Positions 1 through 12,743 of a stretch of 64,000 nt of DNA are shown here, in pieces. This stretch comes from Anoplolepis gracilipes (lineage: Eukaryota > Arthropoda > Insecta > Hymenoptera > Formicidae): the NCBI RefSeq assembly GCF_047496725.1, contig NC_132981.1, positions 5,608,001-5,672,000 of the forward strand, read 5' to 3'. A program made the position numbers and the translations under genes. The notes beneath the pieces are model-generated. The model searched no databases, had not been told where the DNA came from, and saw nothing but the letters and a program-made list of their open reading frames with translations. Each line of letters opens with the position of its first letter. The first letter of the stretch is position 1.

Positions 1-2164
1 AAAAAATGGATTTATGGCAACGGTAGAAAAAGAGCGTTGAATTATGTATTCCGTTGAGAGTATATAATCCCGAATGTTGTTCTCATTCAAGAGCGGGCAA
101 GAACAAGAGTTGCTTTGAAAAATTAACCCGACATTTTCAAGCTGACAGATTGAATTGCACTTGTTCCGATACTTCTCGCAAAAAAAAGCATCCCTGTTTT
201 ATTTGTCCGTTTTTGCGCGCGCTCATATTTCTTTTATCGTTCATTGTAAAACAGGTTTTGACGGGTATGATGTAATGTGTGTCTATCCTGTGAAAAGCGA
301 TCGTATTAAATTGTATTAATCTTTTGAACCACACATGGTGTCTCATCAGACACTTTTTTTATAACGGTTCTTAATTATTTTAACAAATTTCTTGACATTA
401 AATACCGATTTTTTTGTTTTCACAGAATATGAATAAGTATAAAAAAAATTAACTGGAAATTTTTATTTGCATAATTATTATAAATAAATAAATAATCGAA
501 ATTTGTACTTTTTATAAAAAAATATTAATTTTCGACTAAACTATTATTAATAAATCAAAACAGCAACTTATTCAGGACCTAACCTGAAGTATTTTCCACT
601 TTCTTGTTACTGAAAATCCAAATAAATAGTTTATCTCTTAAAGTGGTGATTTTGTGGGTCACTGAATTTAAATCTGAGGTCAGAATTTTTTTTCAAAACT
701 TTTTTTTTTAAATAATCAAAGTGGTGAACTAAAATTTCGAAAAATATATATTTTTGTAAAATCTAATTTTATATTTCATCAGCGACCCAAAAAATCTCTA
801 GATACAAAGTTCCAGAAAAATCAGTTTGACACAAAAATATATGACTTAAAGGCTTAAAGGATTAAATCCTTTAGTTCAGTATGATGTTAATGATGAACTA
901 GTGATGGATTTAGAAAGTAGAACAACTCATCAGGATATTTTTTCGGCTTTTATATTTTTCATACATGCGTGAGAAAAATATCTAATCTGGTGACGATATC
1001 TCGATCAATAGCTGCGAATAAAAAGTTAAGATTTGTTGAACTATGTAATTGGATCTTGACGGCTATGAAGTTTCGTCTCGTTTAATCGCAAGACAGCTGA
1101 CGCTAGAGCGAGTGTTTATCTTTCTCGTTTTTCTTGGCCAACTTTCGACGTCGGATTGATCGCCGTTGTTAGTCTGACAATCTCTACCATTTCGTCATGA
1201 AACCTTCGTTCTTAATGCGACGTCATGTATGTCGCATCCACGCTGTGTGTACTTCGATTCAACGAAGTCGTTTAGATAAACAGGAGGAAATGTGTTTTCC
1301 TAGGACCGGACATCGATCTAAGGGGTTTCAGCACGGAAAGCAGTCACACGCTAAAACCGAGAGTGCTCAAGCGAAGAGAAAAATAGACAGCTTATCGAAG
1401 TCAGGAGCTACGCTATCAGGATTATTGATTGATGTATCTAAGCATCATGATGATAACTTGTGCTTAAAGAACGATTAATATTGATGATTAATATCCTTTT
1501 ACGTCTCGTGCAAATCGTGAAAATCCTAAATCCTGTTACGTTGTTTTAAAATTGATTTTAATTGATGTTACACTGATATTTGAAAATACGCGCAATCGCT
1601 CTCAAGATTATATTATTCTAAGAAGATAGAAAAGAAAAGTATATAAAAATTGACAGGTTTTTAAATGAATTTTTTTTTAGTAGGAAGAATTGATATATAT
1701 ATATATGTATATATATATATAAATATATATAAAGATCCATTTAATTCACTTATCAAAAGCTCCTAATTTTTATATTCATTTATATGTTAAATTATGTACT
1801 AAAATTTTAAAAATTCTAAAGTTATGATTTCTGTATGACAAATTATATAGTTTAAATAGCGCTAAAATACCGAGAATAATTTTGTATTGTTTTTGATATC
1901 ACATCCTTCTACATATTTAAGAATTTTCAAAAAATTCTTTATTTTTGTTTTCATCTGTTTTTTTATATTTATATGATTTTTTTATAGATAATCAGTTTTG
2001 AGGCTTAATTAGATTTTAATTAGATTTCAATTTATATATTTCAATTATTCACTTTTATAATAGAAAAGAAGTTTGAAACAATATATCATATAAATTTTTA
2101 GCTGTAGTGCTTGTACGATTCGAACTCAAAATAAAAAATTCCATTACTTTTTTCCTCTACTTAC
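1..2164 (-). other. Intron 1 of the tachykinin receptor gene (5' part)
   Basis: This follows the receptor exon's donor (GTAAGTAGAG reading leftward from 2164) and runs off the window edge. No second receptor exon, which would start by completing DRY and continue into intracellular loop 2, was found here. It holds AT-rich sequence, a TA-rich microsatellite near 1694-1730, a repeat-like segment at 600-860, and a plus-strand open stretch at 1197-1478 (93 codons) with no recognised similarity. Confidence 0.6.
600..860. repeat. Dispersed-repeat-like segment
   Basis: Phrases such as AAAGTGGTGATTTTGTGGGT, GAGGTCAGAATTTTTTT, CAGCGACCCAAAAAATCTC and CAGTTTGACACAAAAAT resemble a repeat I associate with arthropod genomes, in which GGGTCACTGA... 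is followed by ...GCGACCC. No termini or target duplication could be set. This is recollection, not a search result. Confidence 0.3.
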
Positions 2165-2643
2165 CGGTCGATAGATATCGCCATGAGAGTGAAGACGCTG
2201 GCGCAGATAGTGAGGACCGCGATGAACTGACAGATCTTGCAGTAGAGCGTGCCGAATGGCCAATGGCTGTTTAGCATGTAGGTGTAATTAAAGGTGACAT
2301 TTAAAGTGGACACCATCGCGTCCGCGATGCTGAGATTTACTAGGAAATAGTTGGTGACGGTGCGCATTCGTCTATGTGCCAGCACGATCCATATCACTAT
2401 CAAATTGCCGCCGGTCGCCACTACGATCATGCCGACGAACAGGAGCGTCCAGATCATCTGCCGCCACCATGGCAGCACAAATTGATTACGCGGCTCCAGA
2501 TCCGTGTAGTTGGTGCCGTTGTGATAGTAGGTGTCATTGTCATACCACAGTATCGTCGTCATCGTTGCCGTCGTCGTCGTCGTCACGTTCCAAGGGTGTG
2601 ACGTAGCATTGTATGTCAAGTACTCATCTGCGAAGCTCTGCAT
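2165..2643 (-). CDS. TkR99D: Tachykinin-like peptide receptor (TkR99D type), first coding exon, partial
   Basis: This exon encodes the start of a rhodopsin-family G-protein-coupled receptor for tachykinin-related neuropeptides, acting at the plasma membrane. It reads 160 residues, the last codon being split by the intron. Residues 1-52 form an extracellular tail with N-glycosylation sequons at N12, N19, N36, N42 and N45 and a Thr run near 22-30. TM1 (about 64-88) carries the conserved GGN (N80). The first cytoplasmic loop is RRMRTVTNY. TM2 (about 100-122) contains LSIAD (D108). C135 is the extracellular disulfide cysteine. TM3 ends in SID-R, the first part of the DRY motif. The block FVLPWWRQ and TM1-3 closely resemble insect TkR99D as known to me. 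ATG 2643 is the first ATG in frame: the open frame upstream reaches a stop at 2758-2760 with no other ATG. The donor is CG|GTAAGT at 2164, phase 2. Later exons lie left of the window. The family call is strong; TkR99D over its paralogue TkR86C is less certain. Confidence 0.9.
2553..2587 (-). repeat. In-frame (ACG)n trinucleotide repeat encoding poly-Thr
   Basis: CGT/CGTC units on the plus strand read as ACG, GCA and ATG codons on the minus strand. They encode the Thr-rich run at about residues 22-30 of the receptor N-terminus, in the extracellular tail ahead of TM1. An imperfect trinucleotide repeat like this is likely to vary in length between individuals or species without breaking the frame. 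Confidence 0.75.
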
Positions 2644-2666
2644 AGCGACGGAATCGCGAGAGAGGA

Positions 2667-2700
2667 CTCTCTCTCTCTCTGTCTCTCTCTCTCTCTCTCT
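2667..2700. repeat. (CT/GA)n microsatellite in receptor 5' UTR
   Basis: A CT run with one GT interruption. On the receptor strand it is a GA run just upstream of the ATG at 2643. It keeps an open Arg/Glu frame with the receptor but has no in-frame ATG upstream, so it is read as 5' UTR and not as protein. Confidence 0.8.
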
Positions 2701-2760
2701 TTCTTTTCGTCTCTTACTTATGTTGAACGCTACCACGAAACTTCCTCTTCTTACAATTCA

Positions 2761-5700
2761 ACTGTCATCTTCACTCATCTTTCTGTTTGTAATTCTGCTG
2801 TGGCAATTTTGCTTTATTTCTCTTTTCAAAAGAGCTGAGTTTTCTGTCGATCTACGCAATCTTTATTTTTTTTTCTCTTAAAATGTTTATTTCATATTCC
2901 AATTTTCTTCTCTTCTCTTCAAGATGTGTTGATTTTCTGGTGACTGGTGGTAATTCCTGACAGCAGTAGTATTATAAAGAGACTTTGTACCGTCGATCAA
3001 GATTGTCATTAAATATTTGTTTCTTTCGAAAACTGAGGATTACCAAGATATTCAATCTTAAAATTTCCACAGAAATTTCCTCGATTTAAAAGGTAAAGAT
3101 TTGTTTGAGAAGGAGTTACGCCGGAGAGAGGAGGTGGGAAGGACGTCTTTCGGGGCGAATAACTCGCATATTTTTGATGATCGCGCATACTAACAACATC
3201 GGCCGATCAACTCGAGCGAGCTTTCGATGTAACGCCAAGATTTGTCCTCGCATTGCACTTATTGGTATTCTTGATGCTATTATAATTGAGACAACTTTCG
3301 AATTTTCTGGCGTAACATCGCCACAGAAGAAAGTTTCCGTAGGTCAAAAAATCGAGAAACACATTTATTAATTGGCGCCTGTGCGTTGAAGCGGAAATAT
3401 TCGCTCTTGCAGTCGAGCTTCTCGTTGTTTATTCAAGGTCGGTCTTCTGTAAAGACTGCCGGAAATACGAGCTTTTAATTTCTGTCGATTTTTCCATCCG
3501 GTCGATCTTAATTGAAAATCGCGGCGACGAGTCGAGGAAATTGATTCGAAAGAGAAACTAGTTCGCGCGGCCTTCGCGGCCGTTCCGATTACGGAAACTG
3601 TTAATTCGAAGCCATTTTCCCGTTTATCGACTTTGTCGTTAATATTCGTGCTCTCGTGCGACGAGCCATCTCTCGTTTAGTTTCACGGCGATACCAATTG
3701 CGATGGTCGTCGATGATATTACTGTGATATCACTATGTATTGCCTCTGCCTGTATTAGAGACTGCAAGATAAGCGACACGATCAGACAATTCCGGATTCA
3801 ACGTTTGATCTCACTTCCATTCGTGCTTTATGCATAATGGTTCTCTGCAAAATCCGAACATGTCCCGGATTTTCATTGTCGACTTATTAGCGACCGTAAA
3901 ATAATAAATGCACTTTGTCTTCGCTGTCTGTCTCCGATATCTGTCGTAACTTGTCGTAAGTGTTGGTTTTATATTAGCTCGCTGTTGTTTTTTTTTCCTC
4001 CACAATAAGGAGTGGATGGTTGTCGTTGATTATTACACTAATCTCTCAGCTAGGAAGGAAGGTCCAATTATTTTCCATTTTAAGTTTATGAGAAAGCACC
4101 GTCGCTTCAGTCGTGCATTCTATCCCGTCGTTCGATCCCCTTTTAACGATTGCTAAAGCGGTCGTTGATGTTTCGTCGTGAAATTCGCTCGCGTCGTTTT
4201 ACGACGAGATGGCTTTTTGCACGTCGACTCCTTGCCGCTGAGGACGATGAATATCGCTCCTGGAATTCGCAAGCGTAGTATTCGTCGGGAATATATGTTC
4301 CATGCGCTTTGTTCCGGAGAGAAAAGTTCTGTCCTCGGTAGTCTCTGTCATACGATGCTGTGCACCTAATGGAGCTGCGTTTTTGCGATGATTCTCGTCA
4401 AACTTTCGTTCTGCCTCGCTCGATCATAACCCGACGTTTTTTTCCATTCCTCGACATTGTACCGCGCATCGAATCAAGTATTCTCGTTACGTTTTTTCAC
4501 ACAAATGGAAAAATTACACTCTATATTTCAGTCTCTTTCTCACGGATTCGACGTCGATTATATGAGCTCGAAAGAGCAACCGTCGTTCACACATAGCTAA
4601 TAAAATCTTCTCACGTACATCGGAATCCGTATTATCGATAATCTCTCTTCGCGAATCACACTGCGCTCAATTAGATAGCAACCGGAACTAAAGCTCCCGT
4701 GTAAAAACGTTTTCTCGGTGTTTTCGCGACACTCTTAACTTAGATACGCCCTTCGGCACTGCATTACGTCGGTTGCCATTCTCGTCGTCCGACACGCTTG
4801 GAATTTTAAGGTACGATAGTCTCGCACATTCTTCTTCACTACAGCGACGACACTGTCACTCGTAATCCTTTGCTCGACATTATTAGAATGAGCAAGAATC
4901 TCACCTCGTGTATTTCGCGCGAACGCTCCCAGGTATCTCCTTAATTTTCAATTGACTTGAGGATTTCCTTTTTTTTTTGCTAAGTTCACCGCGGGCAAAG
5001 TGAAAATTGTTCGTTCATAGCCGAGAGCATTTTAACGAGGTGAGATAAAAGAGATATAAGAGAGGAGGTTGCAAATCGCGGTGTCGCCTTCTCGGCAAGT
5101 TCCCGAAGATTCCAGCGTCCGGAAGAAGAAAGTTCGTTTGATTCGCTTCGCGATCGATGCAAAAGTTCCTCGAGAACAATGCGCGTAACTGGTCCCGGAA
5201 TATAATTTAGGAAAACTCGGAGAGATATCCAAGTTTCTGAGGGCATCCGACGGAGAACTCGACGAGGACTGCGCTTATTGGAGACGAGGAAAACGATGAG
5301 GCTCTCCTTTGGTCCGCTGACTAACGTCGGGAAAATGCTTCTCGTAGGCCGAGCATTCTCGGAGAAATAAGAATTTGCTCCATTACTGCTTATATCAAAC
5401 ACGTCGGAGGATTCTCGTCCAAGAATTACCCCTGTTCTTCTTCGTCTCACCGGGATTCCCGCATTTGTTGTCCGTAATTGCGTGTTTTTATGTTCACGAA
5501 TTCCTCGCGGGCCGCTGCGCAATCATTACGGTTCCATCCACGCCATCACCTGGAAAAATATATTACGACATCTGGGTTATTATTTCGAATAAAGTGCGTG
5601 CGTGCGATCGAATAAACTGCGTGCAAAATTGCCGCGTTTTTTTCCTCTCTCGATTCTCGCACGTGGCGAAACGGTGATCGAGTGTAAATAATCGTAAAAA

Positions 5701-5809
5701 CGAAATCCATGAAATTTCATTTTATTTTCAATTAAATTTTATTCTGTCTTGTTTGAGCCGACGACAAAAAAAAGACTATGGATGGAGAAGAACGCGGTCA
5801 TAGAGAAAC

Positions 5810-5846
<37 letters not shown>

Positions 5847-6180
5847 GGATGTGTTGATCATGAGCCGTTGAATTTCTCGAAGGAATTCAATTATAAAGCT
5901 GGGGGACCGCGTGGTACACGATCGTCTCGATTAAGACGCTCGAGGATTGCAAAATGCGGCGAGAGCGTCTCATGTACCTTCGAGTAATCATTCTGCGAGA
6001 TTAATGCTTCCTTCTCCCTTCACCCCCTTCCTCCTATTAACTGTTAAGTTGTTGTTTCAGTGACGCTCCATCAAAATGTAATCATCGAGAGACTATTATT
6101 TTGTCAATAATCCACGTAAAACAATACTTGTAACAACCACCATGCTACATTTCGTTTTGAAAACGTTATTTTACCTTTTG
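2761..6180. other. CpG-rich noncoding stretch upstream of the receptor exon
   Basis: This has many TCG, CGA and CGCG words (densest about 3100-5660), in contrast with the AT-rich DNA either side. Open stretches occur on both strands (for example 5375-5677 plus and 4986-5522 minus) but overlap one another, lack recognisable domains and look like consequences of composition. It could hold the receptor promoter, 5' UTR exons or enhancers. No TATA box or initiator could be assigned with confidence. A 27-A run lies at 5814-5840. Confidence 0.35.
5814..5840. repeat. Poly(A) tract, 27 A
   Basis: An uninterrupted A run on the plus strand, followed by GAGGACGG. I see no retrotransposed gene copy upstream of it, so it is recorded as a simple homopolymer. 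Confidence 0.9.
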
Positions 6181-9100
6181 TATATATATTGCTGATAATG
6201 TCCGTTTTATTTTCCTTTATGTCTGCAGTGAAATATCGTTTGCGTAATTGTGTCGTAGTTGTGCTATTCTTTCCATTATTTGTGTTATCTAAGCTTTTTG
6301 CACACCAAAATGTAGAATATTACTGGCAAAAAAAGATAAAAACAATCATTCTGTTTTTCTTTTGTAAAATAATATGTAATATTTTAAAAAAGAATATTCA
6401 TTTTCAAATATGTATATACGCGATATGGTTTTCTATTTTTTTAATTTTCTAGCCTGATCGATATTTATCGATGATGCATAAATGTTATGAAAAATAAACA
6501 CAATATAACAGAATTGAGATTGTTTTCTTTGCCGCACGTTATTCTCTAGAATGGTTTTAGATAAATGTTTATTCACATTATTTGCTCACAAAATATACTT
6601 TCTACATTTCATCGAAATTTAAAGCGTTCTGGAAAATTAAAACTTTAAATTTGTTAATACAACATATAACATGATAAAATTACGATAAAAACATAAACAA
6701 AAGATCAAAAATTAAAAAGAAATAAATAATTAATAAACTAACAAAGGTTAAGATTTCCAATTTTTCACGAAAATTCGGTGTTATGTGTCAAAAATAAAAA
6801 TTATTATTAGATTCCTTAAGATATCTTGAAATACGAAAAAGATAGCTTAATACTAGTAAAGATTTTAAAAGTAGGATTTATTTTATGCAAAAATATATGC
6901 GTTAAAAAATTTTATTCTGCATTTAAAAAAAGAAGAATATATTTAAATAAATATACATATATACACATTTTCCTTCTACTATTTCTTTATTTTTAATTTT
7001 ATATAAAATTATAATAATGTTATCTTTTATAACTAATAATAATTTTTTTAATTTAATATTTGTAGTATAAAGGAAAACTAAAACAAACTGCATTTTTATT
7101 TTTTAATTTATACACATTTACTGTAATAGTTTTTTAAATACTATATATGTACTAATTACTTTACATAGTAAAGAAAGAAAAGAAGAGTTTTCCTTATATC
7201 AAATATTTCACACGATTTTTTCCCGAGATTGTTGTTCCATCGATAATTGTTCTTACACTTGGTACAAATATTACCGAAATTTCTACAAAACAATTTTTAA
7301 AATACAAATATCTAAAATATTAATTATTAAAATATAATATTAATTATTATTAAATATCTTGTAGATATATTTCAAAATAAAAGATATAAAATATATACAC
7401 TCAATTTAATAAATTAAATAAATTATAAATTGCTCACCTAGTATCTGTTATCAATCAGCATGGTGCCTTTTTGAGTCTTATATTTTCTCTTATTTATTCT
7501 TTGCTGTTTTATTCACTCACGCAAATACAGATAATTACGATTATATGCACATATTAATCAAATTTGATGATTGAGCACTTTGTACAATACTCCTGATGTT
7601 TATCGCGCGTACATTGTATTACATATCACGTATCAAGCAAATAAAGACGCGAAAACTTATACGAAGCTATCCACTCAATACATATATACGAACAAGTACA
7701 CGAAATGACAAGAAAACTTTAATTGTAAAGAAATATATGTTTTAGAAAAATTTTATCACGTATTACATATAATAAGCGAATAAATATGTAACTCCAAGAA
7801 TATATCATTTTATTATCTCTCGAAGAGACCCTAAAACGCGGTCAATCTCTATAAACAATTAGAAATTAACTCCGTGATTAATTAATCGCGATTTATATAT
7901 TTCTATTAAATGTATATTTGTTATTTTTGAATTGAAAGTTTATATGAAATGCAGAGAATGGAGTGATCACAATATTAACCATGTATTATTACTAATTAAT
8001 TTGAAATTCAAGGAATGTAGAATGTTCTGTGTGTAAATATATTCCGAAACTGATATTCTGATACCGCGCGAAATTACGCAAATCGAGTTAATAATCATAT
8101 GATCCAAAATATACAAGCACAATTCATTGCAGTAGTATTGTAATTCCTTTATTTCCACGACGTAAATCCCGTAAAATACACGTATTACAATAAACGGCCG
8201 ATATATCATAATTATATTCATTACTTGAATAATCGCTCTTATTTGTGTTATTTGTCATAAGAATTAATTAATTGAATGAGGATTAATAACTTAATTGCAA
8301 TTGTTTTCGACGAAATAATCGTTTTAAAGAATATTATGAAGATATACGGAGCGGCTTATATCGTGACCATCCTGTTTGAATCGTGTTACACGAATGATAG
8401 CAAGGCCGCGGTATGTAAACAATAACGCCCGATACGATCACGAAATATATTCAATGAACTATAAAATAAATTCACCAAGCGGAACACATTCTACACTCCG
8501 TAAATTTTTAAGTTGAGTGTTATGTATTTGACATTCACACTTTAAATTTTTCGTCGATTTGAAAATACATATTTTATTCGTTATATTTGCACTAGAAGCG
8601 TGAATGTACGAATCGTAAGATCAAACGATTAAAATAATGAAAAGTGTGGTACATCAATCGTTTAATAATGATTTTAAGAAGTAATTTTAAATGTGTACCA
8701 CGTGAATTTATTTCATAGTTTTTAAAGCGTAATATTCTTTATAGCTTTTAAAACGTAATATTCTTTAAAATATGATTATTCCGTACAGTTTAGATTATTA
8801 ATCTGCGCAATTAATTAATTCTTACAGCAAACCACACGTAAGAACGTTTATTAACACGTAAGAACAATTATTTAATTCAAGTAATAAAAAATTGATATAT
8901 CGACTATTCATTATAATATGTGTATAATGAAATTTATGTTTTAGAAATTAATTATTATATTATTACAATACTAAATTTCGCTTGTACATTTTGAAAATAT
9001 TTTAAAAAATAATCATTGCTCGTAAGGATTACATTGAAATAATAAATTATAATTTTTATTCTTATCATTTTGTTTCATATTTGAAATGAATGAATAGCAT

Positions 9101-10800
9101 GAAGTAACTTGCTTTGACAGCCATTTACTCAATATACTTATGAATTATCAATTGTGAAAACTAATTAATCACGCAAATATAATATCTAATTGTTCGTAGA
9201 GAATGTATGTGTAATCGTGTTTGTTATCTTTCTTAGTATTCGCAATCATTTATCTTTTGAAATATTAGGAAATGCAATTGTTCTGTGAGAAAGTAAAGCT
9301 TATTAACTCATTTCATTAATTAACTCCAGCGATTGAATTATATTAAGTATGAGGCAATTATTTATTAAATATGTTTTGCACGATACATTTTAAATAAAAA
9401 TGGAAACAATAGGGATAAAAATTATAAATTATCGTTTTACTGTATTTTAATAAATTTTAATCGAACGGTGAATTTATTTTATAAGAGATGTCACTTTCAT
9501 TTAATATTTAAATTATGTATATATTTATTTGTGTATAAAATGCAATTGTAAAATTGTTCTCTAAAACATATGTATTATTTATTAACAATCGAATATGTAT
9601 TGCCAGGATTAATTTGCCCCAGTGATTATTGAGTGGATTTTACTTCGTTAGCTTTCGCTATTGAGTTTTCCAATATAATAAAATGTTTGTGTGATTAACA
9701 TTGGAAATACCGTGTGGTTATGAAATTCTATTAGTGCATGCCCGACTGTAATTTTCTGTTTTTACGAATGAGTGTCATAAAGAAACAGCAATGAATAGGA
9801 GAAATCAAGCTTCAACTTTGCGTATCATACCCCTTTCCCTTCCCAGTATTTTCATTAAAATAATAAATTAAATCATTTTACTTTTTAGGAAAATAAAAAA
9901 AACATTTGAAGTATATAAAATTGTAAAAAATTCTCGTTCGAATGTGCGTATATGTAGTTAAAATTTTCTAACGTTTGTCCCTACATTATCAAAAAAAAAA
10001 AAACATTGCTTAATTATGATACTCTTTGAGATCTTTTAGGATTGAGAAAAAATAATTACTAAAAATTAAATAATAATTTGCTAAAAATCATAATTCAAAA
10101 AGACTTTGTTTTGCTTAAAATACTGCTACGCTTTTACATGTATTCTTAAAAAATTCATATCCACTTTTATACAAAATATTGTTAATATTATATATGTTTC
10201 GTGAAAATATTTGTTAAAGAATTTTATTTTGCATTTATCAAAACAAGGAAAATGTACTTAATTAGTATAGTATTATTCATTAGAAGTGTCGCATATAATC
10301 ACGAGAAAATTATATGGCAATACTTTTTTTATTTATACACGCGTACGTTCGAATAACATAGTTGTGCTACATCAAGCAAACTGTAGCTGACACTACATCG
10401 GGTAGCGTTGACGACAATTATTATTTTAGGTCACTACACGTAATAGAATTGGAGTTTACGTAACCTGTCTGACGAATATGAACACTGAATTAAGGAAACA
10501 CTGTATCAAAGATTGCATTTTCGTGTATTTATTTCACTTTAGCTTAATTTGATCTCTGCTATTAATATTTGCATAATATATACATCAACTTGCCTTTCTC
10601 AAAGATTTATTTCCGTGCCTTTTTGTACACTTCACAATTGTGAATCTCAATGCTTGATATTTTGCGTAATCTCTGGTATTAATTGGGATTTATTGCCGAG
10701 ATGCCGAACGTGTTCTTCATTCACCTGCTGTCGCTTTGTTTGCAGAATATACGTGAATAATTCCCCGGAAAGTTCTTAAACTATGCGTATGCACAACGGT
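6181..10800. other. AT-rich noncoding stretch
   Basis: Very AT-rich, with only short open frames and no recognised protein similarity. A small tandem duplication, about 26 bp per unit, occurs at roughly 8716-8765 (each unit ends in AATATTCTTTA). Nothing else could be identified. Confidence 0.6.
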
Positions 10801-12011
10801 CATACCACGCTATATACATACATATATCGCGCGAGTATCCTCCGATTGTGTATGTATGTACATGTGCTGTTTTGCGGCGAGGGATGAATAGCGGGGCGAA
10901 ATGGAGCAATTAATGCTCGAATATTGTTCCTGAATCTGAAAATAGCTAACGATCGATATAACGGCGGAGAGGCGGAGAGAGAAAGAGAGAACGTTCGGCT
11001 CGCGAAGGGCGTCGTGACGTTTGTGGTATTCGTGACGACGTATGTAATTTACGTTTCCGTAACACATTACTAGCCGCAAGGAAAGTCCTCTCTCTCGCTC
11101 CTTCTCTTGGCTTTAGGCGCTTGTGAACTATTAGCCTGGATTAAAATAGGATTGTGTCGTGGACCGTAAAATTACGTAGGTTCCCTAATTTATTGGCACG
11201 GATTGTGTGTGTTTTGTGAAAATGCAACTAACAGAAGATTATTCTCATTTATGAGAATAGGATTATCCGTAGTAAAAAATTACTTTTGATTATTATTATT
11301 CTTTTTGAAATGCAGGTACGCAGCTGAAAATAATGGACTTTTAGTAGTAGCTAGGTTTCTAGTTCTGCTTAAAAATTCAGACTAAATTGATCACTCGAAT
11401 GAATGATCGATAACTAGTCCGTACTAATTTCGCGCTTTCTTTTGAGCGCGTTGCAGTTTCATGTCTTTTATTGCTGATAAATTCATCGAACTTGATTGCG
11501 TCTCTGTACGGACATGTCAATTTATTAACAGTACTTAGGCGGTTGTTGTGGTCGAAAAAAGATTAAAATTTATATATTGGCGAAATAATGCCGGTGAATA
11601 TTGACCGTCAATGACTTTCGTTAAGGTTTCCGTTAAGGTATTAAGGTAAGAAGGGCCAATAAAACGCGGGTCGCGAATGGAATTGCCATCCTCTCGGTGC
11701 GGTGCACGCCGGTAAAGTATGCAAATTGCGAACCACTCTACTGCCGCGCACACAACTGTGGGTACTGTCCTTCAGATTTTCTTTCGCTCTTCTTGCTTTC
11801 GAGAAGAAACCAATATTCCGATTGCAATTGGACGAATAAAGGTATTCTGCCATTCGCGTAGAATTGACTGTTCACTAGAGACACGATCTCTTAGATTCTC
11901 ATCTGGGAAGAGAAACCTTTAAAAAATCCTTTTATTCTGATCGTAATTTTTATCGCTCTCGCTGCAAGTTTTTAAATTTTAAAAAATGCACTGTTTTAAG
12001 ATTTCCCATTC

Positions 12012-12039
12012 TTTTTTTTTTTTTTTTTTTTTTTTTTTT
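12012..12039. repeat. Poly(T) tract, 28 T
   Basis: An uninterrupted homopolymer. On the minus strand it would be a poly(A) tail-like run, but no retroposed coding sequence was seen beside it. Confidence 0.9.
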
Positions 12040-12716
12040 GACACTTGAAACTTCTCTGAAGGTGCGGACGAAAATAGGATAATATAAAAAATATAGAATA
12101 CGAAATATCGTGAGAATATATCAATATATTTGCAAGGCAAATTTAAATTTTTCCTATGCTGGCAATCTTTTTTTATTTATCGATAAATCTACTGAACAAA
12201 AATTCGGATGTAATCCGATTAAATGAAATGAATAATGTTTCTAACAATAAGTAATCTTTCAAAGTATAAATATATGGTTCTCTTTTCTCTTTCTCTTTTT
12301 TTCGTGAAAATATCAGAAAACTTTATATCTAGAAAAAGCATCACAAGCTTTGACCGAAAATAGTCGTTCTGAGATAAATCTTAGTTAACTTAAAAGATCG
12401 AGCTTATTTCTTGCTCGATTTTCCCTTCGTCGCTTCTTCATTCTCTCGTGACTTTGATATTTTCATTATTTTTGGAGGTCGGAGCTGAAATTTAATATTT
12501 TGCGCGAGTTATTGTAGGAAAAATTGCTGAATTGTTACAGCGCAGTCTTTTTGTTAAACGACAAAAGTTGCGAGTTCAAATTTCGCGCACGTGCAACATC
12601 TAACATACGCACATCTAACAAACTTTCTCTAAATTTCCAACGAAACGTTGTCACGATTTCTTCGTTCTTTATCATGTTCTGAGCTATAACGGCGGAAAAT
12701 ACTCTCTTGTCGGATT

Positions 12717-12743
12717 ATACATACATACATACATACATACATA
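12717..12743. repeat. (ATAC)n tetranucleotide microsatellite
   Basis: About six and a half perfect ATAC units. Confidence 0.9.

Noticed and set aside
1197..1478. 93-codon plus-strand frame
   Set aside because: No domain, no clear splice or promoter context, and it lies within the receptor intron on the opposite strand.
2644..2736. N-terminal extension of the receptor to 191 residues
   Set aside because: The extension begins with GTG, is mostly the GA microsatellite read as Arg/Glu, and contains no in-frame ATG before the upstream stop at 2758-2760.
4986..5522. 178-codon minus-strand open frame
   Set aside because: It lies in CpG-rich DNA with few stop codons, overlaps open frames on the other strand and shows no recognisable domain.
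5778..5987. Poly-Lys protein frame
   Set aside because: The Lys run is a translation of the A27 homopolymer, with no other support.
12540..12600. tRNA-like T arm (GCGAG-TTCAAAT-TTCGC) on the plus strand
   Set aside because: A T-arm-like stem exists, but the anticodon loop would be six bases, the D arm does not fit and acceptor strands do not pair. At most it is a very decayed tRNA-derived fragment.
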